A DNA stretch of 44,637 bases, taken from Arachnopeziza araneosa (Eukaryota; Ascomycota; Leotiomycetes; Helotiales; Arachnopezizaceae). The stretch lies in contig QYAI01000184.1 of assembly GCA_003988855.1 (NCBI GenBank), forward strand, positions 1-44,637, written 5' to 3'. Made by a program: the position numbers and the translations under genes. Position 1 is the stretch's first letter. Every line of letters starts with the position of its first letter. Shown here in pieces: positions 14,731 through 29,000 of the stretch. The notes beneath the pieces are model-generated. The model was not told the DNA's origin. It searched no databases and saw only the letters and a list, made by a program, of their open reading frames with translations.

Positions 14731-15330
14731 TTTAAATGTTTTTAAATATTTTTTGTATTTTTTAAATATTTTTTATATTTTTTAAATATTTTTTAATAGT
14801 TTTTAGTAGTTTTAAGTATTTTTAAGTATTTTAAATATATTTTTAAGTATTTTTATACTGTTTTAATTAGTTTTAAGTTTTTTTAAATAATGTTTAGTAG
14901 TTTTAAATATTATATAGTTTTATTTAAATATTTTTAAGTATTTTTTGCTTTTTTTAAGTATTTTTAAGTATTTTATATATTTTTAAATATTTTTAACTAT
15001 ATTTATATAGTTTTAAGCGTTTTTAAATATTTTTAAGTATTTTAAGTATTTTTTAAGCGTTTTTAAATATTTTATATATTAGTAAAGTATTTTTATATAT
15101 TTTATATTAAAAAATTATTTTTACGTATTTTTAAGTATTTTTAAGTAGTTTTAAATAATTATAAATATTTTTAAATATTTTTTATATTTTTTTAAGTATT
15201 TTTAAGTAGTTTTAAAAAAAATTATGTATTTTTTAATAGTTTTAAATAATTTTAATTAGTTTTAAGCAATTTATATATATTTTTAAGCATTTTTTAATTA
15301 TTTTAAGTAACTATAAGTAGTTTTAATAAG

Positions 15331-15421
15331 TTTTAAGTAGTTTTAAATAATATTAATTATTTTTAATTAGTTTTAAGTAATTTTAAATAATATTAATTAT
15401 TTTTAATTAGTTTTAAGTAGT
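15331..15421 (+). repeat. 43 bp tandem duplication
   Basis: A unit containing TTTTAAATAATATTAATTAT and TTTTTAATTAGTTTTAAGTA occurs twice in direct succession with near identity. It is another example of local expansion in the T-rich block. Confidence 0.7.
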
Positions 15422-16424
15422 TTTAAATATTTTTAGTAACTTTATATATATTTTTAAATATTTTTAAATATTTTTTATAATTTTAAGTACTTTATATATA
15501 TTTTTAAATATTTTTTAGTAATTTTAACTAGTTTTAAAAAGTTTTAAGTAATTTATATATATATATTTTAGTGTTTTTAATTAGTTTTAAGTAGTTTTAA
15601 GTATTTTTAAATAGTTTAAAGTAGTTAAAAGTTATTTTAAGTAGTTTAAAATTATTTATATATTTTTTTAAGCTTTTTTAACTTTTTTAAAAAGTTTTAA
15701 GTAATTTTATATATTTAATATATAGTTTTAAGTTATTTTAAGTAGTTTTAAGCGTTTAATATAGTTTTAAGCAGTTTTAATTAGTTTTAAGTATTTTTAA
15801 GTAGTTTTAAATATTTTATATATTTTTTATATTAAATTTTATATACTTTTAAATATTTTTATATAGTTTTAAGTAGTTTTAATTAGTTTTAAATATTTTA
15901 AGTATTTTTTATATATATTTATATATTTTTAAATTTATTTTTGCGTAGTTTTAATTTATTTTAAGTATTTTATATATATTTTTAAGTATTTTTAAATAGT
16001 TTTAGATTTAAGTAATTTTAAATAATTTTAACTAATTTTAAGCAAATTTAAGTATTATATATATATTTTTAAGTATTTTTAAGTAATTTTAATTAGTTTT
16101 AAATACTTTTAATTAGTTTAAGTAGTTTTAAGCGTTTTGTATATATTTAAAATATTTTTACGTATTTTTACGCAATTTTAAATAGTTTTAAACATTTTTT
16201 TTATATTGCTAAATATTTTTTAATAGTTTTAAGTAGTTTAAGTAATTTATATATATTTTTATATTATTTTTAGCTATTTTTAAGTAAATTTAAATAATTT
16301 TAAATACTTTTAAATAGCTTTAAGTATTATATTTATATTTTTTAAAAGTTTTAAGTATTTTAAATTACTTTTAAATAGTTTTAATTATTTTTATATAGTT
16401 TTTTAACTTTTTTTAACTTTTTTT

Positions 16425-16830
16425 ATATAGTTTTAAGTGTTTTAAATAATTTTTAATAGTTTTAACTAGTTTTAAATATTTTGTATAAATTTATATAAAA
16501 AAAAAATTATTTTTATACTAATTTAAGTAGTTTAAGTAGTTTTATATATTTAGTATATAGTTTTATATATTTAATATATAGTTAAGTAGTTTTAAGTAGT
16601 TTTATATATTTTATAGTATTTTAAGTATTTTAAGTATTTTAAGTAGTTTTAGTAATTTTATGTAATTTTAATTAATTTTAATTAGTTTGTAAATTTAATA
16701 TATATTTTTAAGCATATTTAAGTATTTTATATATATTTAAATAGTTTTAAATATTTTATTTATATTTTAAATATTTTTAAGTAGTTTTAAGTATTTTTAT
16801 ATATTTTTAAGTTTTTATGCAATTTTAAGT
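16425..16830 (+). repeat. Copy B of a dispersed ~400 bp duplication
   Basis: It matches 10083-10490 in the same orientation, about 6.3 kb away. Copy B has an extra stretch near 16455-16480 and a second GTATATAGTT box near 16575. The copies are clearly diverged, so the duplication is old compared with the local tandem repeats. Confidence 0.7.
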
Positions 16831-19800
16831 GTTTTGTACATATTTTTAAGTATTTTATATAAAAGTTTATATAGTTTTAAGTAGTTTTAATTATTTTTAA
16901 GTAGTTTTAATTAGTTTTAAATAATTTTAAGCAGCTTTAAAATTTTTGTATATATTTTATATAAATTTTTAAAAGTTTTTACGTAGTTTTAAGTTATTTT
17001 AAGTATTTTATATTTATTTTTAAGTAGTATTAAGTAATTTATATATGTTTTTATATATTTTTATATAATTTTTAGCAAATTTAAGTAGTTTAAGTAGTTT
17101 TAAGTAATTTTTAAAATATTTTTAAGTAAGTTTAAGTAGTTTTAAGTAATTTTAAATAGTTTATATATATTTATAAATAATTACAAGTAGTTTTAAGTAG
17201 TTTTAAAAAATTTAAAGTAGTTTTAAGTAATTTTAAATAATTATAAGTTATTTATATATATTTTTATATAGCTTTAAGTATTTTTAAAGTAAGCTTAAGT
17301 AATTTTAAGTTTTTTATATAAAGTTTTAAGTAGTTTTAAATAATTTTAAATAGTTTTAAACAAATTTAAGTATTTTTAAGTAGTTTATATATTTTTTATC
17401 TATATTTTTAACTATTTTAAAAAAATTTAAGTAGTTTATATATATAAAACATTTTTTTTTAAGTATTTTTAAGTATTTTATATATAGTTTTTAAGTATTT
17501 TTATATAAGTTAAAGTATTTTTAAGTACTTTTAAACATTTTTAAGTAGTTTTAAATATTTTGTATAAAACTTTAACTAATTTAAACTAGTTTTAAATAGT
17601 TTTAAGTTATTTTTAATATTTTTAAGTAGCTTTTAATAATTTAAATAGTTTATATATATTTTTATATATTTTAAGTACTTTTTAATAATTTTAATTAATT
17701 TTAAATAGTTTTAAATAGTTTTAAGTGTTTTATATATATTTTAAGTATTTTTAAGTAATTTTACGTAGTTTTAATTATTTTTTATTATTTTTACGTAGTT
17801 TTAAATAACTTTAAGTAGTTTTATATATTTTTATGTATTTTTAAATTATTTTAAGTAGTTTTAAAAGTTTTATATAAATTTTTAAATAATTTTAAATTGT
17901 TTTTAGTAGTTTTAAATAATTTTAAGTAATTTTATATATATTTTTAAGTATTTTATATATATCTTTAAATGTTTTTAAGTAGTTTTAGTAATTTTAATAG
18001 TTTTAAATATTTTATTTATATTTAAATTATTTTTTAGTAGTTTTAAGCAAGTTTAAATAGTTTTAAAAGTTTTAAACAGCTTTAAGTATTTTATATATAT
18101 TTGTTTTATTTTTTTAAGTAGCTTTAAATATTTTTATATATTTTTAAGTATTTAGTATATATTTTTAAGTAATTTTATATATTTTTATTAAGTTTAAAAT
18201 AGTTTTCTGTAGTTTTAAGTAGTTTTAAATAATTTTAACTAATTTATTTTTATTTTTAAGTAGTTTTAAATATTTTTAAATATTTTTAAGTATATTTACG
18301 TAATATTAAGTAATTTTAAGTATTTTATATATATATATTAGTATTTTTATATACTTTTACGTAGTTTTAAATAGTTTAAAACTATTTTAATTATTTTTAA
18401 TTAGCTTTAATTATTTTATATTTGCTTTTAAGTAGTTTTAAGCATGTTTAAGCTATTTTAAGTATTTTTTATATAGTTTAAGTAATTTTAAGTAATTTAT
18501 ATATATTTTTAAATAGTTTTAAGTAGTTTTAAATAGTTTTAAACTATTTAAACTATTTTTATATAATTTTAACTATTTTTAATATATATTTATATATTTT
18601 TTATATGTTTTTATATAGTTTTAAGTATTTTTAATTATTTTATATATTTGTAAAAGTATTTTATATATATTTTTTAGTGTTTTTAAATATTTTTTAAGTA
18701 ATTTTAAGTAGTTTTAAGCAGTTTTAAGTATTTTACATATATTATTTAGTATTTTTAAATATTTTAACATACTTTTAAGTTGTTTAAAATTATTTATATA
18801 TATTTTTAAGTGTTTTTACGTTTTTTTACTTAGTTTTAAATAGTTTTAAATATTATTAAATATTTATATGTAGTTTTAATTTATTTTAAGCTTTTTTAAT
18901 ATATTTTTTAATATTTTTAAGTAGTTTCAAAATACTTTAAGTATTTTTTAATATTTTTAAGTAGTTTTAAAATACTTTAAGTATTTTTTAATAGTTTTAA
19001 ATAGTTTTAAATAGTTTTAAATAGTTTTTATAAGTTTTAATAGTTTTATATAATTTTAAGTATTTTTTATATATTTTTAAGTATTTTTATATATTTTTAA
19101 ATAGCTTTAAATAGTTTTAAGTAACTTTAATTATTTTATATATATTTTTTAGTATTTTTATATAATTATAATTAATTTTATATAGTTTTAAGCATTTTTT
19201 ATATATTTTTGTATAGTTTTAAATATTTTTAAGTAGCTTTAAATAGTTTTAAATATTTTATATAGATTTTTACGTATTTTACGTAGTTTGTATATATAAT
19301 CTTTTTAAGTATTTTTAAGCAAATTTAAGTACTTTTAAATATAATGTATTTAATTTTAAGTATTTTTAAGTATTTTTATATAGTTTTAAATAGTTTTAAA
19401 TATTACTAAGTTATTTTAAGTAGTTTTAAATAATTTTAAATAATTTATATATATTTTTAAATATAGTAAAGTATTTTTAAGTAGTTTTAATTATTTTTAA
19501 GTTATTTTAAGTTATTTTATATAATATTAAGTTTTTTTTATATATTTTTAAAAAGCTTTAAGTAGTTTTAAGTAGTTTAAGTTAATTTAAATAATTTAAA
19601 GTAATTTTAAGTAGTTTTAAATATATTATATATATTTTAAATAATTTTTAACAAATTTAAGTAATTTATATATATATTTTTATGTATTTTTAAATAAGTG
19701 TAAGTAGTTTTAAAATTTTTTAAGTAGTTTTGCATAATTTTAAGTAGTTTTAAATAAATTTAAAACTTTTAATTATTTTATATATATTTTTAAATATTTT

Positions 19801-20040
19801 TAAGCTGTTTTTAGTAGTTTTAAACTATTTTAAGTAGCTATAAATATTTTATATATATTTTTAAATACTTTTAAGTATTTTTATGTAATTTTAAATTGTT
19901 TTTAATAATTTTAAGTAGTTTTAAGTAGTTTTTAGTAGTTTTGCGTTTTTTTAAGTGTTTTATATATATTTTTAAGTAGTTTTAAATAGCTTGTAATAAG
20001 TTTAATTAATTTTAACTAATTTTAAATAATTTTAAGTATT

Positions 20041-23000
20041 TTATATTTACTTAATTTAGTAGTGTTTTAATATTTTACAATTATAAAAGTATATACTAAT
20101 TTTATAATTTATATTATTGTGTTAATAATTTAGTTTTATATCTAATTTTACTTTTCTAAACTTATTTTATTGTTTGTTAATTTTTTGCTAATTATTTTTT
20201 ACTTTTTATTTAGTTTCTATATAGCGTGTAATTTTTTATAGTATTAATTTATTATATTATTTGTAATTATTTTATTTGCATAGTAATTTAATTTTTATTT
20301 TTATATTATTTTATTGTTATTTAGTTATTATAAAATTCTACTTGAAATTTACTTAAATATTGTTCTATATAAAATATACTAGTATATAATGTCGTTTGCG
20401 TAGCACATGCTAATATATATTAACATATTTTAAATATTTTAATATTTATTTTATTTTTTAATTAGTATTTAAATAAATTTTTTAAAACTGCTTTTTATTA
20501 TTTGTTAATTTATTTGCTAGGTATTTTTTAATTTTTATTTGATTTGTATATAGTGTGTAATTTTGTCTATAGTATTAATTTATTACTTTATTTCTAACTA
20601 TTTTATTTATTTATTTATTTAGTTTTTAATTTTATTAATTTTAATTAATTTCAATTTAAGTGTTAAATAATTAAATAAGTATTACACTATATAAAATATA
20701 TTAATTTTTGTAAAATTTGCGTAGCACATTTTATAGAGTATTAAAATATAAAATACACTTTAATAGTATTTTTAATAAATTTTTAATTTTTTATATAAAT
20801 TTTTTTTAAAACTATTTTATTATTTATTAATTTATCTGCTAATCTTTATATAATTTTTATTAGTTTTGTATATAGCGTATAATTAGCTTAATAGTATTAA
20901 TTTATTATATTATTTTTAATTATTTTACTTATCGAATAATTTAGTTTTTAATTTTTAAACTATTTTATTAATAATTTAATTATTATGTTATATTACACTA
21001 TAAAATATATTAATATGTACAAAATGTGCGTAGCACATTTTAAAGTATATTAACACATTTAATATAGTAAAATGTTATTTTTAATTAATTTACTTTTATT
21101 TAAAATTTGTATTTAATTGTATATTAAACTATTTTATTATTTATTAAGTTATTTAGTAATTTTTATTCAACTTTTATTTTTTTCGTATATAGCGCGTAAT
21201 TACGTTTATAGTATTAATTTATTATATTATTTTTAGCTATTTTATTTACGTAGTAATTTAATTTTTAATTTTATTAATTTAATTTAATTTTTAAATAATT
21301 AGTAAAATATTATACTATATTAAATATACTAATATTTATAGAATGTGCGTAGCACATTTAAGTATATATTCAAATATGTAATACACTTTAATATTATTTT
21401 AATTAATTAACTTAATTAATTTTTTTATTTAATTTTATAAAACTATTTTATTATTTATAAATTTATTTAGTAATTTTTATTTAACTTTTATTACTTTCGT
21501 ATATAGCGTGTATTTTTATTTATCGTAATTACTTACTATATCGTTATTAACTATTTGCGTTATTTAATAATTTAGCAGTTAATTTTTATTATTTTTATAT
21601 TACTTTTGAAATATTTTAAAAATATTATACTATATTAAATATACTAATATTTATAAAATGTGCGTAGCACATTTAATACAGTATTAAAATATCTAATATA
21701 CTTTAATGTTTATTGTTAAATAATTTTTAATATTTTAATATAATAATTACTTTTTAAATAAGTACTAATTAATTTTGACTTTTTATTTAGTTTCTATATA
21801 GCGTGTAAATACTTTTATAGTATTAATTTGTTATATTATTTTTAACTAGTTTATTTACGTCGTAATTTAATTTTTAATTGTATTAATTTAATTTAATTGC
21901 CAAACAATTAATAAATATTATACTATATTAAATATACTAACACACATAATATAGGTAGCATATTGTTTTTATTAAAATATTTAATACACTATAATATTAT
22001 TTTAATTATGTAACTTAATATTATTTTTTATTTAATATTATTAAACTATTTTATTATTTATCAATTCATTGGCTAATTATTTTTAGCTTTTTTTCGTTAC
22101 TCTACATACTATTTAATCTTAGTCATCATATTTATTTATTATATCTTTTATAACTATTTTATTTACGCAAGTATTTAATTTTTAATTTTTGTATTATTTT
22201 ATTAGTTATTTAATTATTATGCAATTATACTTGACTATTAACTATATTAAATATACTAGTATATACAAGCATTTGCGTAGAACATGTATTTATATATTAA
22301 TATTTTTAATATAATTTAACATTTAATATTATTCTTAAATAGTATTTAAATTAAGTTTTTTTTTTAATTAATCTTTATTATTTAAAACTATTTTATCTTG
22401 TATTAATTTATTTGCTACGTATTTCTTAATTTTTATTTATTTTCTATATAGCTTGTAATTTTGTCTACTGTATAAATTTACTAGATTATTTTTAACTAGT
22501 TTATTTAAATAGTAGTTTAATTTTAATTTCTTTTAATATAATTGCTAAATAATTAATAAATATTATTTTATGTTAAATATACTAGTATTTGTATAATTTG
22601 CGTAGTACATTTTATAGTATATTACTATAATTAATGTAATAAAATACTATTTGAATTAATTTAGTTTTATTTTATTTTTTATTTAATTTAAAGTTAACTT
22701 ATTTTATTATTTATTAATTTTTATACTAATTATTATTTAGTTTTTATTTACTCTCTGCATAGAGATCTATATACTCTAGCGCAATTATTTATTATATTAT
22801 TTTTAATTATTTTAATTATCACGTAATTTAGAATTTAATAATTTAGCATTTAATAATTTAGTTTTTAGTATTTATATTATTTTATTGTTTTTAATTATTA
22901 CTTAATATTACATATATTAAATATGCTAATATTTATAAAATGTGCGTAGCACATTTTAAGTATATTAAAAAATTTAATACACATTAATATTATTTTAATT

Positions 23001-26000
23001 ATTTAACTTAATATTATTTTTTATTTAATTTTATTAAACTATTTTATTATTTATTAATTTAGCTGCTAATTATTTTGACAATTTTTTCAAAACTCTATAT
23101 AGTGTTTAATCTTATATATTGTAATTGTTTACTAATTTATCTTTAACTAATTTATTTAAATAGTAATTTAACTTTTAATTTTATTAATTTAATTTAATTA
23201 TTAAGTAAATAATATATTATAATATATCAAATATACTAATCTATAAAATGCGTAGCATTTTATAGTATATTAAAATATTTAACATAATAAAATATTATTG
23301 TTTAATTAATTTACTTTATTTTTATTTTTTATCTTATTTTTATTTTTTAATTAATTTTATTTAAAACTAGGTAATTATTTATTAATTTATCTGCTAATTT
23401 TTATTTAGTTTTTACTTTACCACTATATAGAATCTAACTATATTTATTGTAATTATTTAGTAGAATATTTTTAACTATTTTAGTTATTAAATAATTTAGT
23501 TTTTAATTTTTATTAATTTAATTGTTAAATATTAATTAAATAGTATAATATGTTAAATATACTTATAGTTATAAAATGTGCGTAGTACATTTTATTTATT
23601 AATAATATATTTAACATAATAAAATATTACTGTGTAATTAATTTATTTTTATTTTTATTAGTTTTTTTAATTTTTATTTTTATATTTAATTTCTTTTTAA
23701 ACTATTTTATTGCTTATTATTTTATCTGGTAATTATTATATGTTTTTTACTGATTTTCTATATACTAACAAATTTATTTTCTCGTACTAATTTATTATAT
23801 TATTTTTAACTATGTTATTTACTAAATAAATTAATCTTTAATTCTTAGATTATTATATTCTTTTTAATTATTATGTAATTATACATAAATCTTAACTATA
23901 TTAAATATACTAATATTTAGAAAATCTGCGTAGCATATTTTACTATATATTAAAATATTTACTATACTTTAATATTATTTTTAATTATTTTTTAACATTT
24001 TAAAATAACATTATTTTAAATTTTTAATATAATATTACATTTTAATTTAGTAATGTTTTAATATGTACACTATGTTAGTATTTTATACTATATTAGTAGT
24101 TTATAATAAATCTGTTTTTTGTATTGTTTTTTAATTAATATTCTTTTATTTAATTTTTATTAAATTTCTCTTAACTATTTTATTATTTATTAAATTACTT
24201 GCTAGTTTTTATTTAGTTTTTATTTAATTTCTATATAAAGTGTAATGTTTCTAATAGTATTAATATATTAGATTATTATTAACTATTTAATTTACGTAGT
24301 AATTTAGTTTTTAATTTTTATTAATTTTTATTAATTTTAATTTAAGCGTTAAATAATTAATAAATATTTTACTATATTATATATACTAATATTTACAATA
24401 TGCGTAGCATATTGTATTTTATTAAAATACTTAACATAATTTAATATTTGTTAATAATTAATTTTTGACTAACATTTACTGTAATATTATTTTAAATTAC
24501 TTTTTATTGTTTTTTAATTTATCTGCTAATTTTTATTTAGTTTTTATTTAGTTGATGTATAGCGTGTAATTTCGTTTATATTATTATTATGTTATATTAT
24601 TTTTATCTATTTTATTTAATTAAGAATTTAATTTTTAATTTTATATTATTACATTGTGTTATAATTATTATGTAATTATACTTAAATATTAACTATATTA
24701 AATATACTAATATTTACAAAATGTGCGTAGCACATTTTATAGTATATTACAATATTTCATGTAATAAAATACTATTTTAATTAATTTTTAATTTTAATGT
24801 AATATATTTTTATTTTTTTAAACTATTTTATTATTTATTAATTTAAGTACTAATTATTCTTTAGTTTTTTTCCAAATTCTATATAGCGTGTAAATTCTTT
24901 TATAGTATTAATTTGTTACAATATTTTTAAGTATTTTATTTACGTAGAAATTTAATTTATTAGTTTTAGTATTTTAATTTAATTGTTAATTAATTGATAA
25001 ATATTCTACTATATTTAATATACTTATATTTGTAAAATGTGCGTAGCACGTTTAAGTATATATTAAATTATTTAATATATTTTAATATTATTTTTAATTA
25101 AATTTTAACAATTTAATATAATATTATTTTTAATTATTTTTATTTTTTAATATACTATACAATTCTACTTAATTTAGCAAAGTTTTAATATTTTATATTA
25201 TTTTAGTAGTATAGAATAATTTAGTATTTATATTATTGTTTAATTAATTTACTTTGTTTTTATTTTTTATCTTATTTTTATTTTCCTGATTAATTTTATT
25301 TAAAACTACTTTATTGTTTATTAATTTATTTGCTAAGTATTTTTTAGTTTTTATTTAATTTCTATATAGCGTGTAATTTTGTTTGTAGTATTAATTTACT
25401 AGATTATTTATAAATATTTTAGATAGTTAGTAATTTAATTTTAATTTTAATAATTTTATTTAATTGTTAAGTAAATAAATATTATACTACATTAAATATA
25501 CTAATATTTACAAAATGTGCAAAGCACATTCTATAGTATATTGAAATATTTAATATACTTTATTATTTATTTTTAAATTTAACTAACATTTAATATAATA
25601 TTATTTTAATTACTGTTGTATTGTTTATTAATTTATATAGTAATTTTTATTTAATTTTAAGTATTTTTTATATAGAGTTTAATTATTTCTACTGTATTAA
25701 TTTATTAGATTTTTTTTAACTATTTTAGTTATCGAGTAATTTAGCATTTAACTTTTTATTATTTAATTGTTATTTAATTACAATGTAATTATTGCGTAAT
25801 ATTACACTATATTAAATATACTAACATTTACAATATGCGTAGCATATTGTATTTATTACAATATTTAATATAATAAAATGTTATTTTAATTAATTTAGTT
25901 TTATTAAAAAAAAAAAGTTAATTTTAATAAACTATTTTATTATTTATTAATTTATTTGGTAATTTTTATTTAATTTTTATTTACTTCTTATATCGAGTTT

Positions 26001-29000
26001 AATCTGTTCTACTGTATTTATTTGTTACATTATTTATAACTATTTTAATTATTAATTAATTTAGATTTTAATTTTATTATTATTTTATTGTTAAATAATT
26101 AATAATATATTATAATATATCAAATATACTAATATATAAAATGTTACGTATTTTATAGTATATTAAAATATTTAATGTAATAAAATATTATTTTAATAAA
26201 TTAAGTTATATTTAAAAAAGAATTAATTAATTTTTATTAAACTATTTTATCATTTATTAATTTACTAGCTAATATTTATTTAGTTTTTTTCAAAATTTTA
26301 CATAGCGTTTAATCTTAGTTATAATTTTTAGTTATTACATTATTTTTTACTATTTTCGTTATTAATTAATCTAGTTTTTAATTTTTTATTATTTTGTTGT
26401 TAAATAATTAATAAATATTACTCTATATTAAATATACTAATATATAAAATGTGCGTAGCATATTTTATGCAGTATTAAAGTATTTAATATATTTTAATAT
26501 TTAATTTAATTAACTTTTAACAATTTAATATATATTATATTTTAATTAATTTTTGATTTTTAATATACTATATACTTTTTATTAATTTAGCAGTGTTTTG
26601 ATATTTATACTATTTTAGTAGTTTATACTATATTAGTAGTTTATAATAAATTTGTCTTTTTTATTATTTTTTAACAATTTTGTTTTATTTAGTTTTTCTT
26701 AATTTTTTTTAACTATTTTATTGTTTATTAACTTATTTGCTAATTTTTACTTAGTTTTTATTTCGCCTATATATAGAGTGTAATATCTTTTATTATATTA
26801 ATATATTATATTATTTTTATCTATTTTATTTACGTAGTAATTTAATTTTTAATTTTAGTAGTTACTTAATTATTATGTAATTATACTTGAATATTACTTA
26901 AATATAGTAAAAAATACTAGTGTATACAAGCATGTGCGTAGCACCTGCTACTATATTTTAATATATTTAATATAATTTAATATTTTATTTTATTTTTTAA
27001 TTAACATTTAAATTAATCTTTTTTTATTAATTTTTATTTTTTAAATTACTTTTTATTTATTTTTAAATTATTTGCTAATTTTTAGTTAGTTTTTATTTAA
27101 TTTCTGTATAGAGTTTAATATATCTTATTATATTAATATATTACTTTTAACTATTTTATTTACGTAGTAATTTAACATTTTATTAATTGCCTAATTATTG
27201 CTTATTTAGTTATTATGTAATTATACTTAATATTATACTATATTAAATATACTAATATATAAAATGTGCGTAGCACATTTTAATAAATATTAAAATATTT
27301 AATACACTTTAATATTATTTAATTAATTTATTATTTATTTTTAATTAAATTTTCATAATTTAAAATAATATTATATGTTAATAAATTCTAAATCTTTTAA
27401 CATACTATATAATTTTACTAAATTTAGCAGTGTTTTAACATTTTGTATTATTTTAATAGTTTATAACAATTTTATAATCTATATTATTTTTTAATAAATT
27501 ATTTTTTAATTTTAATTTTTTATTATTTAAAACTATTTTATTATGTATCAAATAATTTGCTAGATATTCTGTACGTTTTATTTAATCGCTATATAGCGTG
27601 TAATTTATTTTATCTTATTAATTTACTATATTATTTTTAAATATTTTATTTACTGTGTAATTTTAATTTTAATTTTTATTATTTAATTGTTATTTAATTA
27701 TACTGTAATTATTACTTAATATTACATTATATTAAATATACTAATATTTATAAAATGTGCGTAGCACATTTTAAAGTATATTAACATATTTAATGTAATA
27801 AAATATTATTTTAATTAATTTAGTTTATTTTTTCTTATTAATTTTAGTTTAAACTATTTAAATACTTAGTAATTCACCTGCTAATTTTAATTTAGTTTTT
27901 ATTTAGCCTTTACATAGAGTTTAATTTATATAACTTTATTTATTTATTATATTATTCTTATCTATTTTACTTATTTAATAATTTAGCATTTAATTTTTAA
28001 TTTTTATTTAATTTTATTAAACTATTTTATTATTTATTAATTCAAGTACTAATTATTATTTAGCTTTTTTTAAAACTATATATAGAACTTATATATATCT
28101 ATCGTAATTATTTATTAGATTATTTATAACTATTTTAGCTATTTAATAATTTCGCATTTAATCTTTTGTTGTTTTATCGTTATTTAAATATTATTTAAAT
28201 GTTAAAAGAATATTATTCTACATTAAATATACTAATATTTACAAAATGCGCGTAGCACATTTTAAGTATATTAAAATATTTAATGTAATAAAATATTATT
28301 TTAATTAATTAATATTATTTTATTTTTAATTAATTTATTTTTATTTTTTTATTTAAAATATTTTACTATTTATTAATTCTGCGGCTAATTTTTAGTTATT
28401 TCTTTTTAAGCCTCTATATAGCGTTTAATATACTCTAGTGTTATTATTTATTAGATTATTTATAACTATTTTTGTTATAGAAGTATTTAGTTTTGAATTT
28501 TTATTAATTTTTACATATTAAAGAAATATTATTCTATATTAAATATACTAATATATATATAATGTGCGTAGCACATTTTAACTATATTAAAATATTTAAT
28601 ATACTATAATAGTATTTTTAATTAATTTTTAATATTTTAAAATAACATTACTTTTAATTTTTAATATATTATAACATTTTAATTAACTTTTAATTAATTA
28701 ATATAATATATAGTTTTAAATAATTTTTTACTATTTACTATTTTATAATACATTAGTAGTTTATTGTAATTTTACAATTTATATTATTTTTAAATTTGTT
28801 TAATTTTAATTTGTAATTGTTTAAAACTATTTTATTATGTATTACTTTATTTGTGAAGTATTTTTTAATTTTAATTCAATTTCTATATAGCTTGTAATTT
28901 TCTTTACTATATTAATTTATTATACTATTTTTAACTATTTTAATTATCGAATAATTTAGCTTTTAATATTTTTTAATTTAATTTAATTGTTAAATCTTGA

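Larger units (their letters stand above)
1800..20040. repeat. T-skewed block with ~10 bp TTTTAAGTAG periodicity, no genes
   Basis: About 18 kb is composed almost wholly of variants of TTTTAAGTAG / TTTTTAAGTA, broken by TATATATATTTTT segments. The repeat step is mostly 10 bp, close to one helical turn. On the + strand T greatly exceeds A, G is present mainly in AAGTA, and C is rarest (judged by eye). No coding region, RNA gene or mobile-element protein is visible. Nested tandem duplications of 19-59 bp and at least one dispersed ~400 bp duplication lie inside it. Ordinary simple-repeat slippage, a decayed satellite, or point-mutation-driven AT enrichment are all possible origins. Confidence 0.8.
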
